Shown here piece after piece: positions 1 through 12,568 of a DNA stretch of 64,000 nucleotides (position 1 is the stretch's first letter; each line of letters starts with the position of its first letter). Below the pieces are notes generated by a model. It saw nothing but the letters and a program-made list of their open reading frames with translations, made no database searches and had not been told where the DNA came from. Origin of the DNA: Osedax fenrisi (lineage: Eukaryota; Annelida; Polychaeta; Sabellida; Siboglinidae); the NCBI GenBank assembly GCA_964019155.1, contig OZ025239.1:76171571-76235570 (forward strand), in the 5' to 3' direction. The position numbers were made by a program, and so were the translations under genes.

Positions 1-1307
1 TATATATTTTTAACATTAAATTAGTTATAGTTTTTATAATCTTTATTTTAATATATGCAATAATAATTATAGTTTTATTAGTTTCATAGAATATTGTATA
101 CAATTTTCTAAAATTTTATTTGATATTTTATTAACCGATTAAAGCAGAGTTCTATGTGTAAATATATTACTAATTTTATTATAATAATATTGTATGTAAT
201 ATTTATATAATATTATTTGTTTTACAATTATCAACTCAATATTCTTATACGATTATTATTATCCTGGTTCTCGGAATTTATTTAAGTTTCAGTAATTATT
301 TCTGTAATCGTTGATACTATATCTCCTAATTAGGGCGTGTAGTGACACCATCTATGTACTGAATGTTAGGTATCGGGTATTTACGCTGGATTAGGTGCCA
401 AGTGGCATACCTTCACTCTCTTGTTATTACTTTAGTGTGTAAGCTACCGAAGCTATGTAAGCTCTGCATATATAGCTATTCTTAACAAATTATTTAATAA
501 TATATACAATAAATTAATATATTTTTTATTTTAATAAAATTTCGGAATTATAATTAAAATATATAATATTGAATTCATTAATTTCAGTAAGCATATTAAT
601 GGATCATTGCTAAGTAAGAAATAATATATTAAGTGTGTCCTCTAAATATTTGATTATTCATTGACGTCATAACTTCAATTCAGGATAAAGTGTAATTTAC
701 ATATACGATTTACGAATTTCTATTTCGTAACATTACGATTTCAAATATCCAATTTACGCGTAATGTTAAATAACTGACAATTGTATACCACTGATATCTG
801 CATCATGACCCCAACCCAACCCAATATCATCAGTATCATCACCAGCAAACCACCATCATCATAATTATTGCAGTATGCCTACCTCAAGCTACCATTACTA
901 CCTATGCTACCCGATCTCCACCATCTCTACCACCACCACAACCATCACTACCACTACCACCTCTACCACCACCACCACCATCACTACCACCTCTACCACC
1001 ACCACCACCATCACTACCACTACCACCTCTACCACCACCACCACCATCTCTACCACCTCTACCATCACCATCACTACCACTACCACCTCTACCACCACCA
1101 CCACCATCACTACCACCTCTACCACCACCATCACCATCACTACCACCTCTACCATCACCACCACCTATACCATCACCACCACCATCACTATCACCTCTAC
1201 CATCACTACCACCACTATCACTACCACTTTCACTACCACCTCTATCATCATCACCATCACCACCACTACCACCTCTACACCTTGATGTTCACGTGTCCTA
1301 CCAATAG
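1..1307. other. Probable intron of the Sec15 gene, no gene seen
   Basis: AT-rich sequence with no convincing exon. The Sec15 exons to the right begin in the middle of the protein, so this stretch is most likely intronic, with the N-terminal exons outside the window. The open frames here are translations of the trinucleotide repeat at about 858-1285. Confidence 0.6.
858..1285. repeat. CAC/TAC trinucleotide minisatellite
   Basis: Imperfect array of CAC, TAC, CTC and ATC triplets in blocks of about 27-30 bp (a CTACCACC run followed by ATCACTACCAC). It produces long low-complexity open frames on both strands (His/Tyr, Thr/Ser, Val/Met) that are not genes. It lies just upstream of a candidate Sec15 exon. 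Confidence 0.9.
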
Positions 1308-1355
1308 GAGAGGTTACGTCACTCTGGTCAATTCAGAGGTCCAGTTCCCACACCG
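1308..1355 (+). CDS. EXOC6: Tentative Sec15/EXOC6 exon
   Basis: A 48-nt segment between an acceptor (CCAATAG) and a strong donor (CCG/GTAAGT). In phase 0 it encodes 16 residues starting ERLRHSGQ, and would join in frame to the next exon at 1621. The position fits the basic stretch that precedes the conserved ETL-GY motif of Sec15, but residue-level similarity is weak. Another frame in the same segment (reading NRRGYVTLV) looks at least as similar but ends in a phase that does not join the next exon. Confidence 0.35.
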
Positions 1356-1620
1356 GTAAGTCCACTGCTAGTAGCTAACACGAGCTAGCTGCCTGTTTCC
1401 CTACCGCTCTCACCTAACTCTCCCCTACCCCTCCTATCCCTGCCCTACCTGTCACTCTACCTGTCACTCTACTAATCCATCACTGGCCAGCTTCGTCTAA
1501 CACGCTTAGTGTGCGCGGTGTGCATTCACGCCTTACTAACCCTACTAACCCTACTACCGCTGTCACGACCCACCTCCACCCTGCACCCACCCTGCACCTC
1601 TAAACCCCATCAAACCTCAG

Positions 1621-4600
1621 GCGGAAACTCTCGAAGGCTATAAACAATTCTTCCACGAAATCGTCGGGTTATTATATAATATAGATACTTACCTATTATG
1701 TAAAGCATTCCGTAACCCTTTATGATATCTTTTACTATCTACATTATATTATGATGTATCTCTATGAGGGACATATGGTAAGGGCATATACGGGTTATTA
1801 TTTTCAATGTAATTAAATAGCTTTTTATTTTTGTTTGAAAATTCAAAATCTCATAAAATAATCAAGATTTTTACATAATTTATATTGCATAATATTAATA
1901 TTCACAATTTTAATATATACAATGAATATTTTAAAAAAGGGCAATAAAAACTTATTATCTTTTAAATTTTAATTATCTCTAAATCTGATTGCATAGATTT
2001 TCATTTTATATTTAATAAAGACATACTAACAGACATATTGTGATAATTTGACTAAGATTCGTTGATTATTGACAAAGAATTATCAATTTCTATGCGAAAA
2101 ATTAATATCCCGAGATATTCAATTTTAAAGATTGACTATTTTTTATATGTTTTTGAACTCTATTATGGTAATTAAAAATATTTTAAATAGGTCTTATGAT
2201 TTTATAATAAATAAGTAAATAACTAAATTACTTAAATTACGAAATTAAAACTATTGAAAAATAAGGTGACAATATCAGTAATCTGTAATTTGTTCGCCAT
2301 TTTCTTTTACTCATAATTTTATCAAAATAATAGCATTCTAAAATCACATTTTTGATACTTATAGATCGTTTTTACCTATAATATTTTGATAAGTTGTAGA
2401 ATATATATGTGATAAACAATAATTTAAATAAAAATATTTAAAAAAAAGCTAATTTAAATACCTGTATATCCCCTTAAGTTCCAATAAAGCAAATCATCAT
2501 TATCGTCATCTTATTTAGATAACTATCTATTTGTATTGCAGCGTATTCTCGCGACTAATTCTATGATGTTTCTTAGTTTCTTTGTGGTCGAGGATCACGT
2601 ACTGAACACTACCACGAGCCTAGTGAGCAGAAGTTATCTTGATGAACTTTGGGAGACGTCGCTCGCTAAGATCGTCTCCGTTCTCGGAACTAGCATCGTT
2701 AGTAGACTCTCGCTTGTCAAACTGTGTGTAGTGAATGTTGTTACAGTTTACCATTGGCAATTGATGAAGAACCGGTATGATGGTTAACTGATGAATAACA
2801 AATGAATGTGTACGCATAACATTGAAGGTAATGGCAACGGTAATGTTAAACAGGAACTTTGCCCAACACTGATATCTTAAGATACTGATATCTTAAGGTA
2901 CTGATATCTTAAGAAACGATATCATCGATTATAAAAAGCGGGCAGTTTCGCTGTGAACGGCATTACAGATATCAGGTAGCCCTGTGCATGTGTTCTTATC
3001 TAAATTACCTATTCAATCCTTGAATTGCCAGATATCGGGTAAATGTTTTAAAACTAAAATTATAAATTATATTAAAAAATATTAATATTAATACTTAAAT
3101 ATTAGAATAAATAATAAATAATTGTTATCGCCTGATATCGGGCTATTTCGTTGGTACGTCAATCACCTCTATATACACACACACATATATTGTTATCCAT
3201 CACAGAAATGCTGTGAGGATGCCACACTAATTCTACAATTGAAGAATATGGTGATGCTGTTCTGTCATACGATACGGGTTTGTCAGTACAACCCACCCTA
3301 CTTCTGCCACCACTATACTACTACCAATATACACCACTATACACCACTATACACCACTATACCTCGTTCTAGGGCTATGGATTTACTGGCAGCGTATTAT
3401 ACGAATTTCTTTTGGAAATAAGGTCAGTTTTATAAATTTCATTTTAATAATTTTATTCTAATAATAGAATTTGTTCCTATGCTATTTATAATGATTACAT
3501 ATTAAACACTATTTTATTAAACTATTTATTTAAATAAATTGTATATCGAAATTAAATTGATTGGATTTTTGTTTATTCTCTCCACATTTTTTTTTACTAA
3601 TATTAAATCAATTTTGTATATATTTATTTCAAATATATTCTAATAATAAAAATATAATATTACTACTATTAATATAATGAAATTATTATATTTTTATTCA
3701 GCTACCATAGTAATATATATATTTATAATATTAATAATACATAATTATATCTTATTAATTTATACTCTAAATATTTATAAATTATATTTCACATTCTATA
3801 TATGCATAATAAATTCATATTATATAATACATTAATGTAAACTTATATTATAATAAGAGTGAATATTAGTATAGATTTTTAATATATATTTTATATTCAA
3901 TACAGGCTTAATTCTATCGGTTATGTAATTTAACAAAGAAATCGTATTGTATAAATCAGTTATATTTATTTTAAATTTGCAAAATTTACTACTTAGTTTC
4001 ATTTATTTATTTAATAAAAGAGTAAATAGTGTTGGAATAATTGATATAATAACAATTATTAATCATCTTTAGTATTCTATGATGAATTGTTTGTTACTTA
4101 TTGTTAACTATCAACATTCTACATGATATATATACTTATATACATAATCATAATTTTTGTTCATATATATATAAAAAATATAATATATTTAATAACTATT
4201 TATATATATATATAATGGAAAACACTATTTAATCTTTAAACATTTTTGTTTCTCCATAATTTGTTGTATACTTAAGCAACCACTACTACTGACCACCACT
4301 ACTGCTGACCACTACTGACCACCACTACCAACAACACCACCACAGAGACCACTATAGTCGTATTCTGATCAAGCAGTGGGCCATCACATTCAATGAGATC
4401 TTCACCACTGACAACTACACTCCGATACAAGCCGACGACCTTGAAGACTATGAGGCCGTAACTAGGGTGTTCCCTTTCGTTGATGTCACTCTCGAACAGG
4501 TAACTAGCGCCACCACGTCTACCTAAACAACAATGATGGCACTCGTTAAACATTTACTAGTGTAACTAGTAGATAGACGAGCGAATACAATGTTTTATTT

Positions 4601-7600
4601 CCAGATGAATCATTAAATAATCTTTTTCTGCGAACATTCTCGATAGAAATATAACCAAAGATATCATTGTAATAATGATTACCTAGTTCATCTGATTACC
4701 TGATAACAATGTCTCTCACAGGATTGCTTCCCGAAGTGGTTTCCTTTCTCTCGGTTCGTGCCCAACGTTTACACACAAATCAAGGAGTACATCTACGCAT
4801 GTCTGAAGTTCTCTGATGATCTGAATCTCAGGTAGAAAGAGGGCATCACTAGTCATAACTTCTCATCCCTCATCCGTAACCTATGTTCAATCACTAGCGA
4901 CTTATTGTTATTTTTGAGGTATTTTCAGTATTATGGGTTTTTTTGCGTATCTTGAAATAGGAAATAATGTTTGGGTATGGTTTTTATAGCAGGAAAGTAA
5001 TGGTCAGAAAGTAATGGTCAGTTGCACAGTCAGGACAGTGGTCAGTTGATACACTGGTTACCTGTGCATGCTACACATCGCATACCCTTAGTTACCTTAC
5101 CTCATGATCAGTATGTAAGACGCTCCACGTAACATAAAGGTTATCTATCTATCTATAATGATGGAGATCCCATATGACCTATCTATAATAGTGACATATG
5201 ACCCGTCCCCACATATCCTCGTATTAATGGCAGCATGATCTATCGTTGCGCTCACCTATATAACGTTGCACTTGAGCGATGCATGATGCGCGTGCATTAA
5301 TGCGTGCACTCACCAGCTGCAACGAGAAGTCACTGATGCTCAGTCGATGCTTCAATAACCTGTGCGCAACGCTGGGCGAAGACCTCAAGCTGTTTGTCAC
5401 GAAGATAGCACTCGTTCAGGTACAGGGTACACACTGGTGGTGGACCTGGTGGTGGTGGTGGTGGTGCTGTTGCAGCCGGTTATAGTTTTGTTTGCTCTAC
5501 TAATTCTATGTTTTGTGTTAACGTGCGTTCCTCTATGAATTTATGTCTCGTGAAAAATTTCTGAGAATTTTTAATTTTTCGAATCTACAACAATAATATT
5601 GAAACTTGCGGACGCTCGTTAACATACAATATCTAACCCCATGCTTGTTTGACTAACATCCTACCCGTCCATACGAGAACTTTACAAGCGTTCTCTCCAT
5701 CCCTCCCTCCCCCTCCCTCCCTCCAGCCACACAGAACTAGACGATATGATACGCAGACTCTCTAACATCCTGTTGACTCAGACGCTCGCTGACTCTCTCA
5801 ATAAACTGATACTGAATCGCACTCGTAGCCTTCTGCAGGTAATCCCCACCCCCCCCATCCCCACCCCCCCATTTCTAACAGCTGTACATCTTCTCATAGT
5901 AGTATTAATAACTGCAGATCCTACAGTGCTGTCTCTTCATACAGTTCCGTAGGTGTATAACTTCAGTGAACCACAGTGACACACAACCAGAGTGACACAC
6001 AACCAGAGTGACACATAACCACAGTGACACACAACCAGAGTGACACACAACCAGAGTGACACACAACAAGAGTGACACACAACAGAGTGACACATAACCA
6101 CAGTGACACACAACCAGAGTGACACACAACCAGAGTGACACACAACCAGAGTTACGCATAACCAGAGTGACACACAACCAGTGTGACACACACCCAGAGT
6201 GACACACAACCAGAGTGACACATAACCACAGTGACACACAACCAGAGTGACACACAACCAGAGTGACACACAACAAGAGTGACACACAACAGAGTGACAC
6301 ATAACCACAGTGACACACAACCAGAGTGACACACAACCAGAGTGACACACAACCAGAGTTACGCATAACCAGAGTGACACACAACCAGTGTGACACACAC
6401 CCAAAGTGACACACAACCAGAGTGACACACAACCAGAGTGACATATAACCACAGTGACACATAATCAGAGTGTCACACACCACCCCAGAGGAGAACGCAG
6501 AGTTTTAACTGTAACGCTCATCTAATAGTAATGGCAGTTATTCACCACTATAGGATGATCTGATGACTCTGATGACTCTGCAGACCTCACCATCTCGACA
6601 CTGCAGTGTATTATTTAACTAACTATATATTCCACATTCAATGCCGTATTGATTTAGATATGAATCAAATTTAAATTTATAAGACCTTCAAATAAATTCC
6701 ACTATGTTAAATTGCTAAACTTATATCTACTAGCAACTGAAACGATACCCTAACTGTAGTAATATGTGACTTTATCTGTAACTGTCTGTAAACAGTTCTA
6801 TTAGAGGTTAGCTTTCTTAATCTTTAACCCGCCTTTAATCCCCAACTGAGGTGTCGGTGATATTCATAAGTATCTATACAATTTATTATTGTAATTTGCT
6901 TGTTAATAATTCAATAATAAATTTATTAAGCTATTGTTTTCGGTTCATAAATATTACGAAGAAGTTCTGTAAATAACCGTCGATGATCATTACCCATTAT
7001 AATTACCCTTATCATTTGTGTATGAAACTAATCAAGCCAATGAATTACATGTTAACCTTTAACCCTTGACCTCAGCTAATACAGATATGCGTGAATCTTT
7101 CATACCTGGAACAATCGTGCACTGAATTGGAAAAGTTCATTTCAAATATAATAGGGTAATTATTTATTTTAATATTATTTACAAATTATGGGTAATAATT
7201 ATTACCATTATAATGGAGAAATACATTTTTAGAATATAAGAATGATAAAATATTTGCATTATATAAAATATTACTTATACATAATTATAAGAGGTGTATA
7301 CATTCTAGATGAAGTAATGAATGTACGTAATAGATAAATTAGAATTAATAATGTATGCACGTGAATGTATAACATAGACTACTATGTTGATTGTAATACA
7401 AGTATGATAACTTGTGCATGTATAATATTGAATCTCATACACAGGACTGAACAGAATAATTCTCATAACTGTAAACTTCACGGTTCAGCCATATTTAAGG
7501 TTTCAATATATATATATATATATATATATGTGTGCTGCTCTACAATATGTATGTATACTCTACGATAAGATGTTACACTATAGGTTGCACAACATTGTTG

Positions 7601-9666
7601 TCTTTATGTGTCAATAATATGAATATATTTTACAAATATGAAACTTTTTAAAATTGACTTGTTGCATTATTTTGTATTAATATACCTATAATACTTCATA
7701 ACATATAATTAATACAGTTAATTTTTTTTAATGTTTAAAAATAAATTATAAAATATAATTTTTTATATAAATATACAATTTGTGATATACTATTTATATA
7801 TTTGTATGCGTGCATTTAAAAAATATGAATGGATATCTTTATATTTGTATAAAGAGTAATATAAAAACTAATTTAAAAAATTTATAATTATTAAATTGAC
7901 CTCTTATCCAAGGATGCAAGAAGTGAAGCCGAAAATAGAATCTACACTCAAATCAATGATAAAATCAATGATTTCTTTGATTATTGTAAGTTATGCCCAC
8001 TGTATGTCTACGTTGATCTAACAATAACATTTCACAGCTGATTATGATTGGATGCTACCCGAACCCCAAGGTCAAGCCAGTTTATACATCAAGGACATGG
8101 TGGCATTCCTCAAGAATCTATTCGAATCTTTCACAAATTTACCCGTCAGTATAATACATTAATCATTAACTCCATCGGATGTTTCTAGAAGGGAATTTTG
8201 TTTCACAGCTGATATTGAATTATAACACACATATATATATATATATGTATATAATTGCACATACAGTAAAATAAGATATGCCACCTAGCTTAGAATATAT
8301 TTAATTATACTGAATATCCAAATTTACACTTTTATTTGTTATTTTTAAATTATAGAATACTTATGTTAAGCAACATTACCATACACTCTCTTACTTACCT
8401 ATCACCAGGAACAAGTTGCACAAACAGCTTGCATGTCTGCCTGTAAATACATACAGACCAGACTCACAGACTATCTATTTGATATAGATGTTAAGTGTAT
8501 CACCGCTGCGTCTATTGAACAGATCAACCTTGACCTCTTGCAATGCGAACGTTAGTCATACACTGTAGTCAGGTACCTGTCCTAGTCAAGTAGCGATTCC
8601 ATGCGTGACACTATGAATAATATATTGTTTCATTATAATTGTAATTATAATTAGTTTTAAAATGGTATTATTGTAACTTTACTTTGTGATATCGTACAGA
8701 TAATGCATGAACATATGTACTTCTATGTGTATGTATACTACCTCCCTAGTGCATGTTAGCACTAGTTTAACTAGTTGTGTATGCGCTGTGATGACTCATT
8801 ATAATAGTCTGGTGATGATACATTATCGTTTTCCTTGCCCCACTTAAGTATTAATAATATTACACTATACAGATCCCATTAATTTAATAAAATATATACT
8901 TCAATAGACGTTCTCCATATTGCTCGTCTTAGATAGCCGTATCACGTTACATACGTACCTATACCTAATACCCCCACCCCGCCCCCCCGGGTGTAGAGTT
9001 TACCCTATCGGAGCCGGTACCAGGGTTCTCTGACAACATACTGCAGATGGCGTTCGTAGACCTACGTCAGCTAGTCGACCTGTTCACTATATGGGACTGG
9101 CAACACTACATCAGCACCTCTGGTCACGTGACCAACCGCTATAGACGTGTTAACATCAACGCCGCTATCGTCCTCCTCGAGAAGTTACTATATTAGATAT
9201 CATCATCATCGATAACCCCGCCCCCCATACCTAGCCGACTCGGGTGTATCAGTCTATCTCTGCTATTACTTTCGGATAAGATAATATTCTAAATATTATG
9301 TTCGCAATTTTCTTTTATAATTTTTATGAAATTGAGTGTCCAATGGTCTATTTAAATTGAAAATTTATGTATTATATTTATATGTAGTAATAGAAGAACT
9401 ATATTCCTTAATGTCTGAATTAGTACACTTCCAGCATAGATATTTACACTCTTTTAGGGGGTTACACTTTCGATTACAGGGGTGCGCGAGTGCTATTTCA
9501 TATTCCTAATTTCACATTGAACAGATTACGCGAATCGGATAAAAAGAAGAGTAACCTATTCTCGCAGTTCAAACGGCAGGACAAGAATCGCAAGAAGGAG
9601 CTCGAGAACACGTTGAAGCTGTTGAAGCAACTCTCCAACAATAATAGAATATTGAACTCTTTCTGA
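1621..9666 (+). CDS. EXOC6: Exocyst complex component 6 (Sec15), C-terminal two thirds
   Basis: Sec15 is an exocyst subunit that tethers secretory vesicles to the plasma membrane and, in animals, is a Rab11 effector. Exons read by splice site and phase: 1621-1667, 2577-2697, 3206-3277, 3373-3422, 4346-4499, 4722-4831, 5727-5838, 7085-7155, 7445-7499, 7913-7985, 8038-8144, 8409-8550, 8997-9183, 9525-9666. All phases join and give about 480 residues ending at TGA 9664-9666; the family is about 800 residues, so the N-terminal third lies left of the window. Recognisable Sec15 landmarks are FFVVEDH, YLDELWE, RVFPFVD, EYIYACLKFS, YLEQSC, DYDWM, AQTACMSAC, EPVPGF, LQMAFVDLRQLVDLF and the final FSQFKRQDKNRKK. 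Two acceptors exist for the second exon (2542 and 2577); 2577 is chosen because the split glycine codon (GG + T) is restored. The order of conserved blocks is unbroken, so the gene looks functional. EXOC6 versus EXOC6B cannot be separated here. Confidence 0.93.
2868..2913. repeat. Three tandem 16-bp units in a Sec15 intron
   Basis: Three consecutive copies of a unit reading ACTGATATCTTAAG plus two variable bases. Each unit contains the palindrome GATATC. No function is evident. Confidence 0.85.
5317..5419 (+). other. Candidate alternative (mutually exclusive) Sec15 exon
   Basis: Coding-like segment between the exons at 4722-4831 and 5727-5838. It is flanked by an acceptor (CTCACCAG) and a donor (CAG/GTACAG), is 103 nt long, and in the phase required by the upstream exon reads open throughout, starting (S)CNEKSLM and ending KIALVQ. 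The annotated exon at 5727-5838 is 112 nt, has the same entry and exit phases, and reads (S)HTELDDM...RSLLQ. The two share an M-x-x-R, N-x-L, TL, L pattern and a hydrophobic-Q end. Both lengths are 1 mod 3, so using both would break the frame and using either one keeps it. The pyrimidine tract before this exon is weak. It could also be a decayed duplicate exon. Confidence 0.5.
5974..6475. repeat. 16-17 bp minisatellite in a Sec15 intron
   Basis: About 30 copies of a unit like GTGACACACAACCAGA, with variants ending ACCACA, AACAGA or CAAGA. A higher-order duplication is visible: the variant order at about 5975-6170 recurs about 208 bp later. The minus-strand frames rich in CVSLWLCVTL are translations of this array, not proteins. 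Units are contiguous and lack spacers, so it is not a CRISPR array. Confidence 0.93.
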
Positions 9667-10377
9667 GCGGCGCGCTCTCTCTCTCTCATACGAGACCTCC
9701 TCAACTATAGACTACATCGCATTTGTTGCCCCCTCCCCCCCCCCACCCCTATTTGTTGCCCCCCCTCCACCATCTTGTTATATTGAAGTATTACGCTGAA
9801 GCTGTATGCATGCTTGTCCATCACAATCACACACATATATTACACATAAATTACTATTACTAAATCCGTTTTATTATTCGCATCACAATTGGTTATGCGC
9901 GCGCACGAATAGATTGCCTATCAGCGAGGACGGGACATCAACTTATGTATATCAATGGAAACTTGTATATTACACTTGTAAATATTCATTGAATTGAATG
10001 ATGTCTAATGAACTAATGTCTAATTTTCATTGAATTTAATATTTCCATATTACGAGTTATAGCTGCGTTAGTTACGGTTCAGCAGCATATCACACAGATA
10101 GCATGTGTATACATGAGTGAGGGTTGTGGGGCGCGAGGTAATACAATATCTATGTAACGTGAGCTAGGTTATTAGTAACAACTTATTTGTTAAGATTAAG
10201 CAACAGTGTAGTAGTGCATATTCATGAATAGTTTCAATAGAAGAAGGAGATAGAGAAATACTAGTGTTACTTCTCCTGTTATTAGTGTACCATCTGATAT
10301 CATATTCATCTAATTATAACTTATCTCCTATACTACGTATAACATATTTTATTTATATAAATATATGATTATTATTA

Positions 10378-10440
10378 TCTGATTTAGGCAATGCCAGGGT
10401 AATTATAACGATAGTGTTGCATATCGAGAAAATTACTCAT
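10378..10440. repeat. Dispersed short hairpin repeat, copy A
   Basis: A stretch reading TTAGGCAATGCCAGGGTAAT followed by a loop and AATTAC. It matches copy B at 15352-15412 in core, flanking TTATTATTAT tract and trailing TA dinucleotides. GTAATT and AATTAC form the outer stem. Possibly a short nonautonomous element or a structured RNA motif. Confidence 0.6.
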
Positions 10441-10471
10441 TATATATATATATCTTTTTATCTAATTTTGT

Positions 10472-10552
10472 TAGAGTGGTAGTAGTAGTAGTAGTGGTAG
10501 TGGTAGTAGTAGTAGTAGTGGTAGTGGTAGTGGTAGTAGTAGCAGTAGTAGA
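10472..10552. repeat. GTA/GTG trinucleotide array
   Basis: Consecutive AGTAGTAGTGGTAGT-type triplets forming an interrupted microsatellite. Confidence 0.9.
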
Positions 10553-11838
10553 CAGTGATCACGTGTCTATTGCATCAGTTGTATGTAGATGTGTCTACCA
10601 GTAGATGCTGTAGTCTATTAATAGGTCATCATTGTAGTGTTCTAAAGGAGCGTCCCTTGTAGTGTGGATATAGCTACCATACAGTAGTACTACCCGTGAT
10701 GGGGCTACAACTAGCCAGTAGCAATGACACTTGAAGGTCACAGATCAGTATACTCAGGTCTGTGAACCCATTGCCCCGAAGATGGTATGCCAACTATATG
10801 TAATACGAAGAAAACGAGGAGAGAATAGCTCCCCCCCCCGCATGTATGACAGGTGTAATAAGTTATACTGGTGACCTCTAGTGTGGATGTGAGAGACTCG
10901 TGACACGTGTGTTACAAGAGAATAGCCTGAACACATGGCAAGTGTAATGACCTCTAATACTGTGGTGGATACATTGTGAACGATGTCTCGCTGAATGTAT
11001 TGCTAGTTATTGGTGATAGAGGTCATATGAAGGTGAACTATTTGTTGATATAACTTCTGATAACAAAGTATACATGTAGTAATGTAAGTAAACATTAGTG
11101 ATGATTCATATATAATAATACAACTAATAATAATAAACATTTATTAGAAGTTGTTGTTTTTGTTGTTGATTATAATAAATAAAAATATGCAATATGTTTT
11201 TACCAAAGGGCTTCAAATATGATTTATATATTTATTATTACTATTATTAATGCCCAGAGTATATAGATAACTGAATATTAAGTACAGTTGTGTACTAGTA
11301 AGAAATGGTAACTAGCTGAAGATAGGATTAGGCATACTGATGAACATATAGGAGACAGAACATAGGCTTGAAGTTAACAATTTTTATATAAATAAGATTA
11401 CTTCTTAAAAGCTTTATTAATAAGTTACTATGTTAGGTGCTATTTAGTAGAATGTTGATATGAATGTCAAATATAGGAATGTTCTTAGCAATTGTATATA
11501 ATGATTCATTGATTGATTGAATATTATTTATTTATAAAAATATATAATGTTACATAACATAAATATTATAAAATAGCTATCATATAATATGACGACATGT
11601 TATTTAATAGTAATACTGATTTCAATTGTAATTATAAAGTGTTAAATAATTCTTCTTTTTGAATATGGTAACATTAACATTTTGACATTCATATTTATCA
11701 TTGATAATTATATATATATATAAATATTTATACAAATATATATATATAGATATATATATATACATAAAACATTATCTTGATATCGGTATCCGATCCACAA
11801 CATGTGATCCTAATCGAGCGTTTCATTGGACGACAGCA

Positions 11839-12511
11839 TTATAGACTTCTTCTATTCATGACGGTATTGTAAACTTGCTTTATGTAGTTGGATATTTCAT
11901 CGGCTTGTTTCTAGAAATGATTCATATTAAATAGGTTAAAACTTCTAGTATATTCCACTGTTATCTCTAATGATAAGCACGACGTCTACATTGTAGTTAT
12001 GTCGGTCATCCACATTTATATATTACGAATGTTCGATGTAGTGGTCAGTTGGTCTGAGATACTAAGCGGTCTTAGGACAATAGTTTGAATATCGCTGTAA
12101 ACATGATGTTAACATTGAGGAGATAGCTAAGGATTCCTTAGCTATGCTTAGTAAGGATTAGCCTAGGATGATACTAGTAGAGTTTATTTTCTGAGGAAGT
12201 CATAATACGTTTAAGCTTATCTTCGTAATGTTATTAAGTAGGGGTATCGCAGCACAGTTTAACGGTCAATTATGTATATAACATTATAAACGCTATTCAC
12301 TCAAAATAATAATTTAACTCTGTACATGTATAAATGAGGACAAAGAAAAAACTATTATATTTATAATACTAGTTTTTGTTATTTATATAAATAACGTGTA
12401 TATATATAAATACTAAAATAATGATATATTTTCATATATATAATTATAAATTATTGTAAACATATAATCAATAGAAATATCATAATAAAATAAACCCTAT
12501 TGTTCACTAAG

Positions 12512-12568
<57 letters not shown>

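Larger units (their letters stand above)
9667..11838. other. Intergenic region between convergent genes
   Basis: Follows the Sec15 stop codon and precedes the minus-strand ICAP-1-like gene, so both 3' ends point into it. It holds G/C homopolymer runs (9729-9745, 10832-10840), a dispersed hairpin repeat (10378-10440), a GTA/GTG trinucleotide array (10472-10552) and a less AT-rich stretch at about 10560-10970 with no recognisable protein. Confidence 0.7.

Noticed and set aside
868..1359. Long His/Tyr- and Thr-rich open frames on both strands
   Set aside because: They translate a trinucleotide minisatellite. Only the last 48 nt are considered as a possible exon, in another frame.
1530..1560. 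CCTACTAACC repeats as telomere-like sequence
   Set aside because: Only a few imperfect units that match no telomere repeat.
5905..6483. 192- and 171-codon minus-strand frames rich in CVSLWLCVTL; also the regular repeats as a CRISPR array
   Set aside because: Direct translation of a 16-17 bp minisatellite. Units are contiguous with no unique spacers and lie in an intron of an animal gene.
9498..9704. 68-codon minus-strand frame rich in Ser, Leu and Arg
   Set aside because: Shadow of the last Sec15 exon.
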